From Solobacterium sp. (GTDB taxonomy: Bacteria; Bacillota_I; Bacilli_A; Erysipelotrichales; Erysipelotrichaceae): a stretch of DNA of 35,705 bases. The notes under the pieces were generated by a model that saw only the letters and a list, made by a program, of their open reading frames with translations, searched no databases and was not told the DNA's origin. Of this stretch, positions 6,220 to 14,336 are shown in pieces; within the stretch, counting starts at the first letter, position 1, and the number at the start of each line of letters is the position of its first letter. A program made the position numbers and the translations under genes. The stretch covers positions 1 through 35,705 of the forward strand of contig JAILCN010000055.1 in the NCBI GenBank assembly GCA_024680365.1. Reading direction: 5' to 3'.

Positions 6220-7152
6220 ATGGCAAAGGCAACGAGAGAAGCATACGGTGAAGAGCTCGCGAAGCTTGTCAGAGAAAATCCGAAGATCGTCGTACTGGAC
6301 GCTGACCTGGCCGGCAGCACAAACGCAGCTGTCGCAGGAAAAGCAGCGCCGGAACGTTTCTTTGATATGGGAATCGCCGAAGCGAACATGGTCGGTGTAT
6401 CCGCAGGTCTTGCGGCAAGCGGTTATATCCCGTTCGCGTCAAGCTTTGCAATGTTCTGCACAGGCAGAGTCTGGGAACAGATCCGCAACAGCGTCGCGTA
6501 TCCGCATCTGAATGTCAAGATCGTCGGCAGCCACAGCGGCATCACAGTCGGTGAAGACGGCGTAACGCATCAGGCGATCGAAGATATCTCGATCATGCGC
6601 GCGATCACCGGTTTCGCGGTATTTGTACCGTGCGATCAGCATGAAACAAAAGCAGTCATTGACTACGTCGCGGAATATGACGGACCCTGCTATGTCAGAC
6701 TTGGCAGATCCAAGGTCGAAGACGTGTTTGATGAAAACTACAAGTTTGACATCACCAAGATCAATGTTCTGAAAAAAGGCGAAAAGACAGCGATCTTCTG
6801 CTGCGGACTGATGGTGCAGAGCACTCTGGAAGCAGCTGCGAAGCTGAAGGAAGACGGCTATGACGTGACCGTCGTAGATGTCTGCGCGATCAAGCCCTGC
6901 GATGAAGAAGGCATTGCTCAGATCCTTGCGGAACATGAGAATATCTTCACGGTAGAAGAACACTCCATCGTCGGCGGAATGGGCTCGATGATCTGCGAAG
7001 TCGCAGCGGAGAAATGCCCGCGCATCATCCACCGCATCGGCATGTACGGATTCGGTGAAAGCGCCAACTGGAAAGATATGCTCAGAGAGTACAAACTGGA
7101 CGGCCAGGGCGTATACGAACAGATCAAAGACTACCTCGACAGTACAAAATAA
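6220..7152 (+). CDS. Transketolase, C-terminal (pyrimidine-binding) subunit
   Basis: The 310-residue protein carries the Pyr domain (about 1-165) and the C-terminal transketolase domain (about 185-305). The catalytic Glu that activates thiamine lies in DMGIAEANMVGVSAGLA. Other family marks are DADLAGSTN near the N-terminus, the SHSGITVGEDGVTHQ loop and the VEEHSIVGGMGS stretch. It follows the N-terminal subunit after one base, with GGAGG 9 bases before its ATG, so the two are translated together. A terminator overlapping its stop codon ends the operon. Confidence 0.94.
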   Translation: MAKATREAYGEELAKLVRENPKIVVLDADLAGSTNAAVAGKAAPERFFDMGIAEANMVGVSAGLAASGYIPFASSFAMFCTGRVWEQIRNSVAYPHLNVKIVGSHSGITVGEDGVTHQAIEDISIMRAITGFAVFVPCDQHETKAVIDYVAEYDGPCYVRLGRSKVEDVFDENYKFDITKINVLKKGEKTAIFCCGLMVQSTLEAAAKLKEDGYDVTVVDVCAIKPCDEEGIAQILAEHENIFTVEEHSIVGGMGSMICEVAAEKCPRIIHRIGMYGFGESANWKDMLREYKLDGQGVYEQIKDYLDSTK

Positions 7153-7174
7153 TCCTCCGGACCGGAGGATTTTT
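7151..7174 (+). terminator. Terminator after transketolase, probably bidirectional
   Basis: AATCCTCC pairs with GGAGGATT around GGACC, followed by T residues (7170-7174). The stem begins inside the stop codon. On the minus strand the same stem is followed by ATTTTG, so it may also serve the convergent S9 peptidase gene. Confidence 0.85.
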
Positions 7175-7217
7175 AATGCTTTAAAAGTCACGAAGACAAA
7201 CACTGCAGCAGAACCGT

Positions 7218-9206
7218 TCACTCTTTATTCTTAACGTAGCGGTCGAACCATTCTGTTATCTCTTTCAGTCTTCTGATCCTGTGCTTCGGTTTTCCGCTTC
7301 TGCTCAGTTCATGGTTTTCTCCATGGAAGAGACACATTCTGGCAGGAACGCCATGCATCAGCAATGCCTGCAGCATCTGGATCGCGTCTGCCATCCAGCA
7401 TCTGTAATCTTCATCAGACTGAATGAACAAGGTCGGCGTTTTTGCTTTGTCTGCATACGCAAGCGGCGAATGTGCCCACATTTTTTCAGGACTGTTCCAG
7501 GGATCAGCCTGAATCGCAGAAAGATTATGATAGTATCCGATATCAGTTGTCAGGCATTTGGAAATATAGTTGGAGATCGATCTCTGGGAAGCGGCTGCCG
7601 CAAATCTGTCAGTATGTCCGATCATCCAGTTAGCCATGAATCCGCCATAGCTGCCGCCCGTCATCGCAATGCGTTCCGGATCAGCCTGCGGTACTCTTGC
7701 CAGTACCTGGTCCGTGAATTCCATCAGATCGTTATAATCTCTTACGCCGTAATTGTCTCCGTAAATATCCGCGAATGATCCGCCTTTACCGGAAGAACCT
7801 CTGGGATTGCAGAAAAATACAATATATCCCATGGCTGCCCAGTACTGCATTTCATGGAAGAACCCTTCGCCGTAAGCCGTCTGCGGTCCGCCATGCACAT
7901 CAAGGATCGCAGGATATTTTTTCTTTGTATCAAAGTCTGCCGGATAAAGCACCCAGCCGTCGATCTCCACGCCATCCGCATCCGTAAATGTAAAATGTTC
8001 TGTTTCAGCAATTTCATGTTCACTGACATATTCTTCATTGAAACAGGAGATCTTTGTGACAATTCCATTTTTCTTCATATACACTTCCTGCGGTCTGTCT
8101 TTTTCCATCCCGAGGAAATAAATGGGATCTGTGCCGGCAGCGCAGCTGACAATACTGATCTCATCGATCAGAGTTTCGATATTTCCATTCATGTCCATTT
8201 TTCTGAATACAGAATGGTATCCGACTGTCTGTACAAAGAAGATGCCGTCTTTGCCAAATAAGACGGAACCGCCTCCGGCTATATCACTTCCGACACCGCC
8301 CAGACTGGGATCCGGGTCTGCCAGCAATTCAAAGGAACCATCCGTATGACACAGATAGAATTTCGGGTTTTCCGATGTTCCATAGGTTTCACCGGTCGAT
8401 CCGAGGAAAACGATCTCACTGCCGCTGAATACCGCACCGGAAACATTGTATCTGTTTTCCAGTTTTACCTCGGCAACAGAGCCGTCAGTAAGATCCCGGA
8501 TATACATTCTGGACTTCTGAGGATCAACAGTTTCGAATTCATTGCCCCAGTAGATCACTTTGGTTTTTTCCTGATTCACTGAGAAACCGTGCAGATCAAA
8601 ATAAGTATCCGTCAGCTTTTCCTGTGTGCCCGCTGATCGGTCTGCCAGGAACAGACCGGTACGAAGCTTATTGATCACGCCTCTGCCGTTGAACCAGAAG
8701 GGAAGTTCGTCAAAGACAGAATAGTCTTTTTCCTCTTCCAGTGCCGCAAGAGCATCTTTCTTTTCTTCGTCAGTCATACCGGCAAGATCAGGGAGATTCA
8801 GATTGACAGATCCCTGCACGAGGAAGGTTTCATCACTCAGCGGGAAGAGCCCCGATGCCGCAAACGGCAGGACCATATATTCGCTGGCTTCACCGCCATC
8901 CAGAGAAATTCTGTTATATACGGTGTAAACAATGCCATCCTTTGCCGGGTGTGCGTTCATTCTGTCCCCGGGGAACAGAATTGTATTCTCATCCAGGAAA
9001 CACGGAGCCTTGCCGTTCTCGGATGCTGTCAGGCGGAAAAAAGCCGGTAAATGTGCTTCATCATATACCCAGATGTCACTCTTGTACGTATTCTTGTCAA
9101 CGTCGCCTTCTGTAACAGCCACTGCCAGCTTCCTGCCTGATGGGGAAATAACCGGATCGGACAGTTTTCTGATTCTCGCAAAGTCTTCAATTTCTACTTT
9201 TTTCAT
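7218..9206 (-). CDS. S9-family peptidase (acylaminoacyl-peptidase-like)
   Basis: The 662-residue cytoplasmic serine peptidase of the prolyl oligopeptidase superfamily cleaves short peptides. An N-terminal beta-propeller (about 1-400), with repeated strand patterns such as DIWVYDE, covers a C-terminal alpha/beta hydrolase domain. The triad is visible: S519 in GGSYGGFMANW, D600 in QSDEDYRCW and H632 in FHGENHELS. The oxyanion region shows DVHGGPQTAYG. I chose ATG at 9206 (MKKVEIEDFA) because AAAGGAAC precedes it by 7 bases; the frame remains open for 39 more codons without a comparable site. No signal peptide is present. It runs convergently to transketolase and downstream of the TtcA-like gene. 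Confidence 0.92.
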   Translation of the reverse strand: MKKVEIEDFARIRKLSDPVISPSGRKLAVAVTEGDVDKNTYKSDIWVYDEAHLPAFFRLTASENGKAPCFLDENTILFPGDRMNAHPAKDGIVYTVYNRISLDGGEASEYMVLPFAASGLFPLSDETFLVQGSVNLNLPDLAGMTDEEKKDALAALEEEKDYSVFDELPFWFNGRGVINKLRTGLFLADRSAGTQEKLTDTYFDLHGFSVNQEKTKVIYWGNEFETVDPQKSRMYIRDLTDGSVAEVKLENRYNVSGAVFSGSEIVFLGSTGETYGTSENPKFYLCHTDGSFELLADPDPSLGGVGSDIAGGGSVLFGKDGIFFVQTVGYHSVFRKMDMNGNIETLIDEISIVSCAAGTDPIYFLGMEKDRPQEVYMKKNGIVTKISCFNEEYVSEHEIAETEHFTFTDADGVEIDGWVLYPADFDTKKKYPAILDVHGGPQTAYGEGFFHEMQYWAAMGYIVFFCNPRGSSGKGGSFADIYGDNYGVRDYNDLMEFTDQVLARVPQADPERIAMTGGSYGGFMANWMIGHTDRFAAAASQRSISNYISKCLTTDIGYYHNLSAIQADPWNSPEKMWAHSPLAYADKAKTPTLFIQSDEDYRCWMADAIQMLQALLMHGVPARMCLFHGENHELSRSGKPKHRIRRLKEITEWFDRYVKNKE

Positions 9207-9330
9207 ACTGCTGTTCCTTTCGTATTTGTATGACACGATCATATCAAAATGAGAATTGTTCAAGAAGCACTGTGCATCCATTTCTGATCCGGCAAGTTCT
9301 CTTGTTATGCCGGCAGGAAGCATTCCCCAT

Positions 9331-9380
9331 GAAAAAGAGGCTGTTTACCTTCAGGATTCATCCGGTTTTTTCAGCCTCTG
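9331..9380 (-). terminator. Terminator overlapping the end of the TtcA-like gene
   Basis: On the minus strand CAGAGGCTG and CAGCCTCT form a stem enclosing a 28-base loop that includes the stop codon, followed by TTTTTC. The stem starts within the last codons of the gene. The long loop lowers confidence. Confidence 0.55.
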
Positions 9381-10250
9381 TGCTTCTTCTGCTTCATCGG
9401 CAGAGATCAGTTTTCCGAAATGTTCATAATTTTCCAGAAAGCTGTGCATCTTTCCGTTTGCCTTGTAGCCCGGAAAGGATTCGATCTGAACCGCATGCAG
9501 GGCTTTGAAAATATTATGTTCGATCTCAGGATTCGTTTTCTTCAGCTCCTTCAGGAGCTTTTTTACTTCCTGCCGCTTGGATATGCTTTCATCCTGCGCG
9601 TTCTTTTCTGTAAACCGGCATGCGCACTGGATAAAGCTGAGATCATTGGCGGCGCACCAGTTGCGGATATTCTCTTCCCTGACGCAGTACATCGGACGGA
9701 TCAGTTCCATGCCCGGGAAGTTTTCACTGTGCGACTTGGGTATGATCGTTTCCAGCTTGGAAGACCAGAACATTGCCATGACCGTTGTTTCGATCACGTC
9801 GTTGAGATGATGACCGAGAGCGATCTTATTGCAGGAAAGCTCTTTAGCCTTGTTGTACAGATGACCGCGGCGCATTCTCGCGCAGAGATAGCACGGCTTG
9901 TTTTTCTGGATGTCTGCGACGGCAAAGATATTGGTCTCAAAGATCGTCAGAGGGATCTGCAGAAGAGCAGCATTCTCTTCGATCTTCTTCCGGTTTTCCG
10001 GCGTATATCCGGGATCCATCATCAGGAAGACAAGCTCAAAGGGAATATCACTGTGACGCTGCAGAAGCTGAAACAGCTTCGCCATTAACATGCTGTCTTT
10101 TCCCCCGGAAATACAGACCGCGATCCGGTCGTTTTCCTGGATCAGCTGATAGTCATTGACAGCAGTCAGAAAAGGCGCCCACAGTACGCTTTTATATGTC
10201 TTGAAAATGCTTCTTTCGATTTCCTGTTCTCTGCTCAGAATTCTTGTCAT
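9351..10250 (-). CDS. TtcA-like PP-loop ATPase (tRNA 2-thiocytidine biosynthesis family)
   Basis: The 299-residue protein binds ATP through the PP-loop SGGKDS (48-53), adenylates a tRNA base and replaces oxygen by sulfur. TtcA-type cysteines are present: C120-x-x-C123 in PCYLCARMRRG and a third near 209-211 (CACRF), together able to hold an iron-sulfur cluster. The family HHLNDVIETT stretch is at about 147-156. The closest functional guess is s2C32 synthesis in tRNA, but close paralogues modify other tRNA positions, so I give no gene symbol. It is divergent from the LCP gene, with 88 bases between the starts, and lies upstream of the S9 peptidase gene. Confidence 0.88.
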   Translation of the reverse strand: MTRILSREQEIERSIFKTYKSVLWAPFLTAVNDYQLIQENDRIAVCISGGKDSMLMAKLFQLLQRHSDIPFELVFLMMDPGYTPENRKKIEENAALLQIPLTIFETNIFAVADIQKNKPCYLCARMRRGHLYNKAKELSCNKIALGHHLNDVIETTVMAMFWSSKLETIIPKSHSENFPGMELIRPMYCVREENIRNWCAANDLSFIQCACRFTEKNAQDESISKRQEVKKLLKELKKTNPEIEHNIFKALHAVQIESFPGYKANGKMHSFLENYEHFGKLISADEAEEAQRLKKPDES

Positions 10251-10338
10251 AATGCTATAAATATATCCTTTTTTAAGAGATTTGTAAAAATATACGCAGA
10301 CTTCTGTAGTACAATGCTCTAGTAAAGGCGGTATTATT

Positions 10339-11898
10339 ATGACTCACAAAAAAAGAAAAATGAAAATTGCGGTCATCAGCTGGCTGGCAGTTCTGATACT
10401 ATCCATCGTGCTGTTCTTTATCGCGAGAGGATTTATCGTATTCCCGAAACAGTACACATGGCATCTTGCCGGTGCGCTGGCTGCCCTGGCGCTGCTGACA
10501 GGCGTGCTTTCCTTCCTGATCAAAAAAGGAAAGAGCGCGGTCATGACAGTGATCAATGTGATCCTGTCACTCTGCATGGCTGCCGGCAGCATCTACCTTC
10601 CCATTCTGCAGAAACAGATGGTAGACGTGTTTGAAAAGCAGGACAATACAGAAGAGATCGTCATCAACGCATATGTGATGAACGAGGAATACATCACTGC
10701 GCATCCTGAGCTGTATACGACTTCTGAGATCAGCTACGCGGACGGCATCTTCCTGACGGAAGCGGGTCTTGACCCTGAAGAAACCCAGGAAGCTCTCCAG
10801 CAGCTTGCGGTGAAGATGGAACGTCCTTCCCTGAATGTCGTGGAAAAAGAAACGATCGATGATGCGCTGGCTGCTCTGTATGCCAATGAAGGACAGGTCC
10901 TTCTGATCGATGAAACGCAGATCGATATGATCGAGGAAATGGAAGGATACGAAGCATTCAGCTCCCAGACCAAGATCCTCGATTCCGTGACCCAGGTCAT
11001 TGAAGTAGAACCGGAACCGGTAAAGGAAGAAGATACACGTCCGCTTTCCGAGAGACCGTTCCAGATCTTCCTCGGCGGTGCTGACACCCGTGCCAACAAG
11101 CTTTCCTCACGCGGCAGAAAAGACGTAGACATCATCCTGACAGTCAATCCGCTGACCAAGCAGATCATGTTAACGACGATCCCGAGAGACTTCTATGTCC
11201 GCGACAAAGCACTGGGCAACCGTTTTGACAAGCTGACGCACACCGGCAACCATGGCATGGGCAACATGCTGAACGCGCTGAACAATCTGTTTGAAACAGA
11301 TCTGAGGCACTGGATGGTCGTCAACTTCCGTACCTTCAAGAACATCATTGACGCCCTCGGCGGTGTTGATGTAGACAATCCGTACGCGTTCCATTCCACA
11401 GCGGATACCGGCGGAAACATGAACTCCCAGAACTACAGCTTCAAGAAGGGAAAGATCCATCTTTCCGGAGACCAGGCTCTGGCATATGTCAGAGAGCGCC
11501 ACAACCTGAAGAACGGCGACTTCGGCAGAAATGAACATCAGATGATCGTCATCAAGGCAGTCATCAACAAACTGACAAGCTCGGCGATCCTTTCCAAAGC
11601 CGGCAGCGTGCTGAATTCCCTGCAGAAGCAGTTCCTGACAGACCTGAGCAGTGAAGACATCTGGTCCCTGATCAATGCCCAGATCAACACAGGCGGTTCC
11701 TGGAGCTTCATTACCTACCATCTCAGCGGCAGGCCGACAAGCGCAGTCACAGCTTCCGCGAACGCGCCGCGCTCGGTCGTCTATCCGTATAAGCAGCAGA
11801 TCTTCTTCGTCCGTGAACAGATGCAGAAGATGCTGAACGGTGAAAACGTCACCCAGGAAACAATGCCGAGTGACAACAAAGAATATTATCTTCCTTAA
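10339..11898 (+). CDS. LytR-CpsA-Psr (LCP) family cell-wall glycopolymer ligase
   Basis: The 519-residue membrane protein has a basic N-terminus and three membrane segments (about 9-31, 41-61, 67-88). An extracytoplasmic accessory region follows (about 95-235), then the LCP domain (about 240-440). LCP enzymes transfer lipid-linked teichoic-acid-like or capsular polymers to peptidoglycan. Catalytic marks are GGADTR (D249, R251), several Arg in the following loop, IPRDFYV (R283) and YVRERHNLKNGDFGRNEHQ. Start ATG 10339 has AAAGGCGG upstream. It is followed by a terminator, so it appears monocistronic. The racemase and ATP-grasp genes nearby suit a cell-wall neighbourhood. I could not find a convincing promoter in the 88-base gap. 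Confidence 0.93.
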   Translation: MTHKKRKMKIAVISWLAVLILSIVLFFIARGFIVFPKQYTWHLAGALAALALLTGVLSFLIKKGKSAVMTVINVILSLCMAAGSIYLPILQKQMVDVFEKQDNTEEIVINAYVMNEEYITAHPELYTTSEISYADGIFLTEAGLDPEETQEALQQLAVKMERPSLNVVEKETIDDALAALYANEGQVLLIDETQIDMIEEMEGYEAFSSQTKILDSVTQVIEVEPEPVKEEDTRPLSERPFQIFLGGADTRANKLSSRGRKDVDIILTVNPLTKQIMLTTIPRDFYVRDKALGNRFDKLTHTGNHGMGNMLNALNNLFETDLRHWMVVNFRTFKNIIDALGGVDVDNPYAFHSTADTGGNMNSQNYSFKKGKIHLSGDQALAYVRERHNLKNGDFGRNEHQMIVIKAVINKLTSSAILSKAGSVLNSLQKQFLTDLSSEDIWSLINAQINTGGSWSFITYHLSGRPTSAVTASANAPRSVVYPYKQQIFFVREQMQKMLNGENVTQETMPSDNKEYYLP

Positions 11899-11905
11899 GC
11901 AAATG

Positions 11906-11935
11906 AAAGAGTCCGGATGATCCGGGCTCTTTTTT
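11906..11935 (+). terminator. Terminator between convergent LCP and racemase genes
   Basis: AAAGAGTCCGGA pairs with TCCGGGCTCTTT (one G-U) around TGA, followed by T residues. It lies 8 bases past the LCP stop and abuts the stop codon of the minus-strand racemase gene. Confidence 0.85.
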
Positions 11936-12644
11936 ACAGAATGCCTTTGTATTCCCCGCCGCATGCTCTGACAGCTGCTCTTGTCACAGCATCCATTGCG
12001 TCAATGTGGAATGACGAATCCAGACGGTAGCGGATCTTCAGAACAGAAAGCTCCGTGCAGGCCAGAATGACGGCGTCGCAGCCGGCTTCCTTCATATGCT
12101 TCGTGACAGCCTGGAAGTCGTCCAGACTTCCTCTCTGTCCTTTTTTGATCTGATCATAGATGATCCGCATGATCGCTTTCTGATCTTCCTTCTCAGGGTA
12201 GACAGTTTCGATGCCGCGGCTGCGCAGGGCAATGCCGTAAAGGTCTGCGTGCACTGTTCCGTCCGTTCCAAGTACGCCGGCTTTGCGTACTTTGCGGCGC
12301 TGAGCGGTCAGAGCTGTCTCTTCGATCATATCGATGAAGCACTCGCCGAATACATCCTTGAAGATATCGCGGAAGTAGTGTGAAGTGTTGCACGGAACGA
12401 CCAGATAATCACAGCCGGCATTCTTCAGAAGCTCAGCGTCTTCTTTCAGAATACGGCGGATCTCATCGGTCTGTCCCGAAAGGATCGCTTCTGTCCGGTC
12501 CGGTATTGAAGCATGCGACCAGATCACAATATCAAGATGATCCCTGTCACAGGCAGCTGCTGTATTAATCGTGATCTTCTCGTAAAGAACAGATGACGCT
12601 TCCGGTCCCATTCCGCCGAGGATTCCCAGTCTCTTTTTTACCAT
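11934..12644 (-). CDS. Aspartate/glutamate racemase family protein
   Basis: The 236-residue cofactor-independent racemase interconverts L and D forms of an acidic amino acid by two-base chemistry. Both catalytic cysteines are present: C85 in VVPCNTSHYF and C195 in ILACTELSVL. The N-terminal LGILGGMGPEASSVLYEKI matches the aspartate racemase branch (YgeA/RacD type) more than MurI glutamate racemase, whose motifs differ. The product is probably D-aspartate; substrate preference among Asp, Glu and other amino acids is not certain. The ribosome site is GGAGAAGGA. It is divergent from the ECF sigma gene and lies 1.7 kb from an ATP-grasp ligase that could use its product. Confidence 0.9.
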   Translation of the reverse strand: MVKKRLGILGGMGPEASSVLYEKITINTAAACDRDHLDIVIWSHASIPDRTEAILSGQTDEIRRILKEDAELLKNAGCDYLVVPCNTSHYFRDIFKDVFGECFIDMIEETALTAQRRKVRKAGVLGTDGTVHADLYGIALRSRGIETVYPEKEDQKAIMRIIYDQIKKGQRGSLDDFQAVTKHMKEAGCDAVILACTELSVLKIRYRLDSSFHIDAMDAVTRAAVRACGGEYKGIL

Positions 12645-12727
12645 TTCCTTCTCCCGTTAAAAAATTGTAACATATATGAGGAAAAGTCACAGTAACAAAG
12701 AAAAAAAACAAAAAAGTTATAAAAAAG

Positions 12728-12754
12728 TGTAACGAAATCATTTTTCAGCGCATA
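12728..12754 (+). promoter_or_regulatory. Candidate ECF-type autoregulated promoter
   Basis: TGTAAC (12728-12733) and CGCATA (12749-12754), 15 bases apart, resemble an ECF -35/-10 pair and lie just upstream of the sigma gene. A further TGTAAC is at 12666-12671. The surrounding 12660-12750 stretch is strongly A-rich. No clear housekeeping promoter was seen here, so autoregulation is plausible but unproven. Confidence 0.42.
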
Positions 12755-12778
12755 TATAAGTGAAAGGAGGAGGAAGAG

Positions 12779-13255
12779 ATGCAGATGGATGAAGTATACC
12801 GGAACTATTCACTCATGGTATATAAGTATATTCTTTCCCTTTCACATGATGAAAACACTGCTGAAGAAGTCACACAGGAGACCTTCTATCAGGCAGTGAA
12901 GGATTCCGATCGTTTCGATGGTTCCTGCAAGGTATCGACCTGGCTGTGCGGGATCGCGGCGAACAAGCTGAAAGAGTACAGGAGAAAGTATCCGGCATCG
13001 GAAGAACTGGATGAAACCTGGCCGTCAGAGGAATCCGTGGAAGCCAGAGTGCTTCGAAAACAGGAAAGTCTGGAGCTGATGAAACGGATCCATGCCATGG
13101 CGGAACCGCAGCGGGAAATCATGATGCTCAGGCTGTACTCGGAACTGTCCTTTGCGGAGATCGCTGAAATTCTCGGCATCAGCGAAGAAAGGGCAAGAGT
13201 CACATTCTACAGAGGAAAAGTAAAGCTGAGAAAGGAGATGAACGAAGATGAGTAA
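12779..13255 (+). CDS. ECF-family RNA polymerase sigma factor
   Basis: The 158-residue sigma-70 family member of group IV has region 2 (about 8-70, with ENTAEEVTQETFYQAV and the STWLCGIAANKLKEYRR stretch) and region 4 (about 103-153, with LRLYSELSFAEIAEILGIS as helix-turn-helix). Regions 1 and 3 are absent, as usual for ECF factors. ATG 12779 follows a strong AAAGGAGG. Its last 8 bases overlap the next gene, an anti-sigma factor, so the two are translationally coupled and form a signalling pair. The stimulus is not evident. Confidence 0.93.
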   Translation: MQMDEVYRNYSLMVYKYILSLSHDENTAEEVTQETFYQAVKDSDRFDGSCKVSTWLCGIAANKLKEYRRKYPASEELDETWPSEESVEARVLRKQESLELMKRIHAMAEPQREIMMLRLYSELSFAEIAEILGISEERARVTFYRGKVKLRKEMNEDE

Positions 13256-14219
13256 ACTTTCATGTCATATTGTGCAGGATCTTCTGCCCCTGTATGCAGA
13301 TAACCTGGTCAGTGAAGAAACCGCGGCAGATATCGAAGAACATCTGCAGGAATGCGAAGAATGTTCCCGCATGTTCAGCGAAATGAAAGAAGAGAGAACG
13401 GTTCATACGGAACCGGAAACAGAAAGGAAACAGATTGATTATCTGAAAAAGGTAAAACGATATATGAAGAAGACGATCGCATGCGTATGCGCTGCGGTGA
13501 TCCTGGTCGCGGCAGTGCCGTTCATCAGATTCTTTGTGACAGGCCAGAAGGAAAACAGCCTGATCTATACCGTCAGAGTGAACGGAAAACTGGCTGAGAT
13601 CGATATGATGGAAACAAGCTCCGCACTGTGCATTGCCGGCACAAAGGTGGCGGAAAAAGACGGCGTCCTGACTGTTTCTGCCAGAGAAGTCCTGCCGTTG
13701 ATCTACCGGAGCGGTGATGCCCATGTGGCATATACTGCAGAGCAGGAGATCAGAAAGATCACAACAGAGTCCGGCAAGGTACTGTATGAAGACGGGATCG
13801 TGATCAGCGAACGGGCCAACAGCATCTATCAGAATAAACAGAAATATGTCGGAAACGCGTCCGGCGTCAGTCAGCTGCTGAATGCGGCCAATGCGGTAAA
13901 AGGCGAATACCTGTTTGACTGCCGGGAAATCAAACTGCAGACGGAGAAAGAACCGTACGGAGTGATCCTGTTTGAGACCGAGAAGGGCTGGCGCAGCACT
14001 TCCCGCTCCAGACGTGATCTGGCGGCGCTGATGATCGCCGGCATCAGCAATCTCTCCGAAGTGACCTTCCGGATGGCAGAAGGAGCGGAATATACGTACA
14101 GCGTTCAAGATCTCAACGGACTCCTCGGCAGAAACATCAAGTCCTTCAGCGGTTCGCCGCTTGAAGTGCAGAAGCTGCTTGACCTGCTTGCAGAAAACAC
14201 GGCAGACAAGTCGTTCTGA
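13248..14219 (+). CDS. Membrane anti-sigma factor with ZAS zinc-binding domain
   Basis: The 323-residue protein has an N-terminal anti-sigma domain with the ZAS pattern C6-x25-H32-x3-C36-x2-C39, which usually clamps the partner sigma. One membrane segment follows (about 76-97), then an extracytoplasmic part of roughly 225 residues. That outer part has no motif I recognise. It is predicted to sense an envelope signal and release the sigma factor. The start overlaps the sigma gene by 8 bases. A strong terminator ends the operon, so no target gene is co-transcribed. The outer domain is large compared with many RsiW-type anti-sigmas. Confidence 0.88.
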   Translation: MSKLSCHIVQDLLPLYADNLVSEETAADIEEHLQECEECSRMFSEMKEERTVHTEPETERKQIDYLKKVKRYMKKTIACVCAAVILVAAVPFIRFFVTGQKENSLIYTVRVNGKLAEIDMMETSSALCIAGTKVAEKDGVLTVSAREVLPLIYRSGDAHVAYTAEQEIRKITTESGKVLYEDGIVISERANSIYQNKQKYVGNASGVSQLLNAANAVKGEYLFDCREIKLQTEKEPYGVILFETEKGWRSTSRSRRDLAALMIAGISNLSEVTFRMAEGAEYTYSVQDLNGLLGRNIKSFSGSPLEVQKLLDLLAENTADKSF

Positions 14220-14224
14220 ACAGG

Positions 14225-14250
14225 AACACGGGAACACACCCGTGTTTTTT
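14225..14250 (+). terminator. Terminator of the sigma/anti-sigma operon
   Basis: AACACGGG pairs with CCCGTGTT around AACACA, followed by T residues to 14250. It starts 6 bases after the anti-sigma stop codon. Confidence 0.88.
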
Positions 14251-14336
14251 GTTTCAAAGTGAATCTTCCGCAGATCTGAGGAGCAATTCTGATGCCGGCG
14301 TGATATACTTTTTCCGGTATACGGAGGTAACAGTAT

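Noticed and set aside
10282-10315. TTGTAA / TACAAT as the LCP gene promoter
   Set aside because: The spacer would be 22 bases, too long for a standard promoter.
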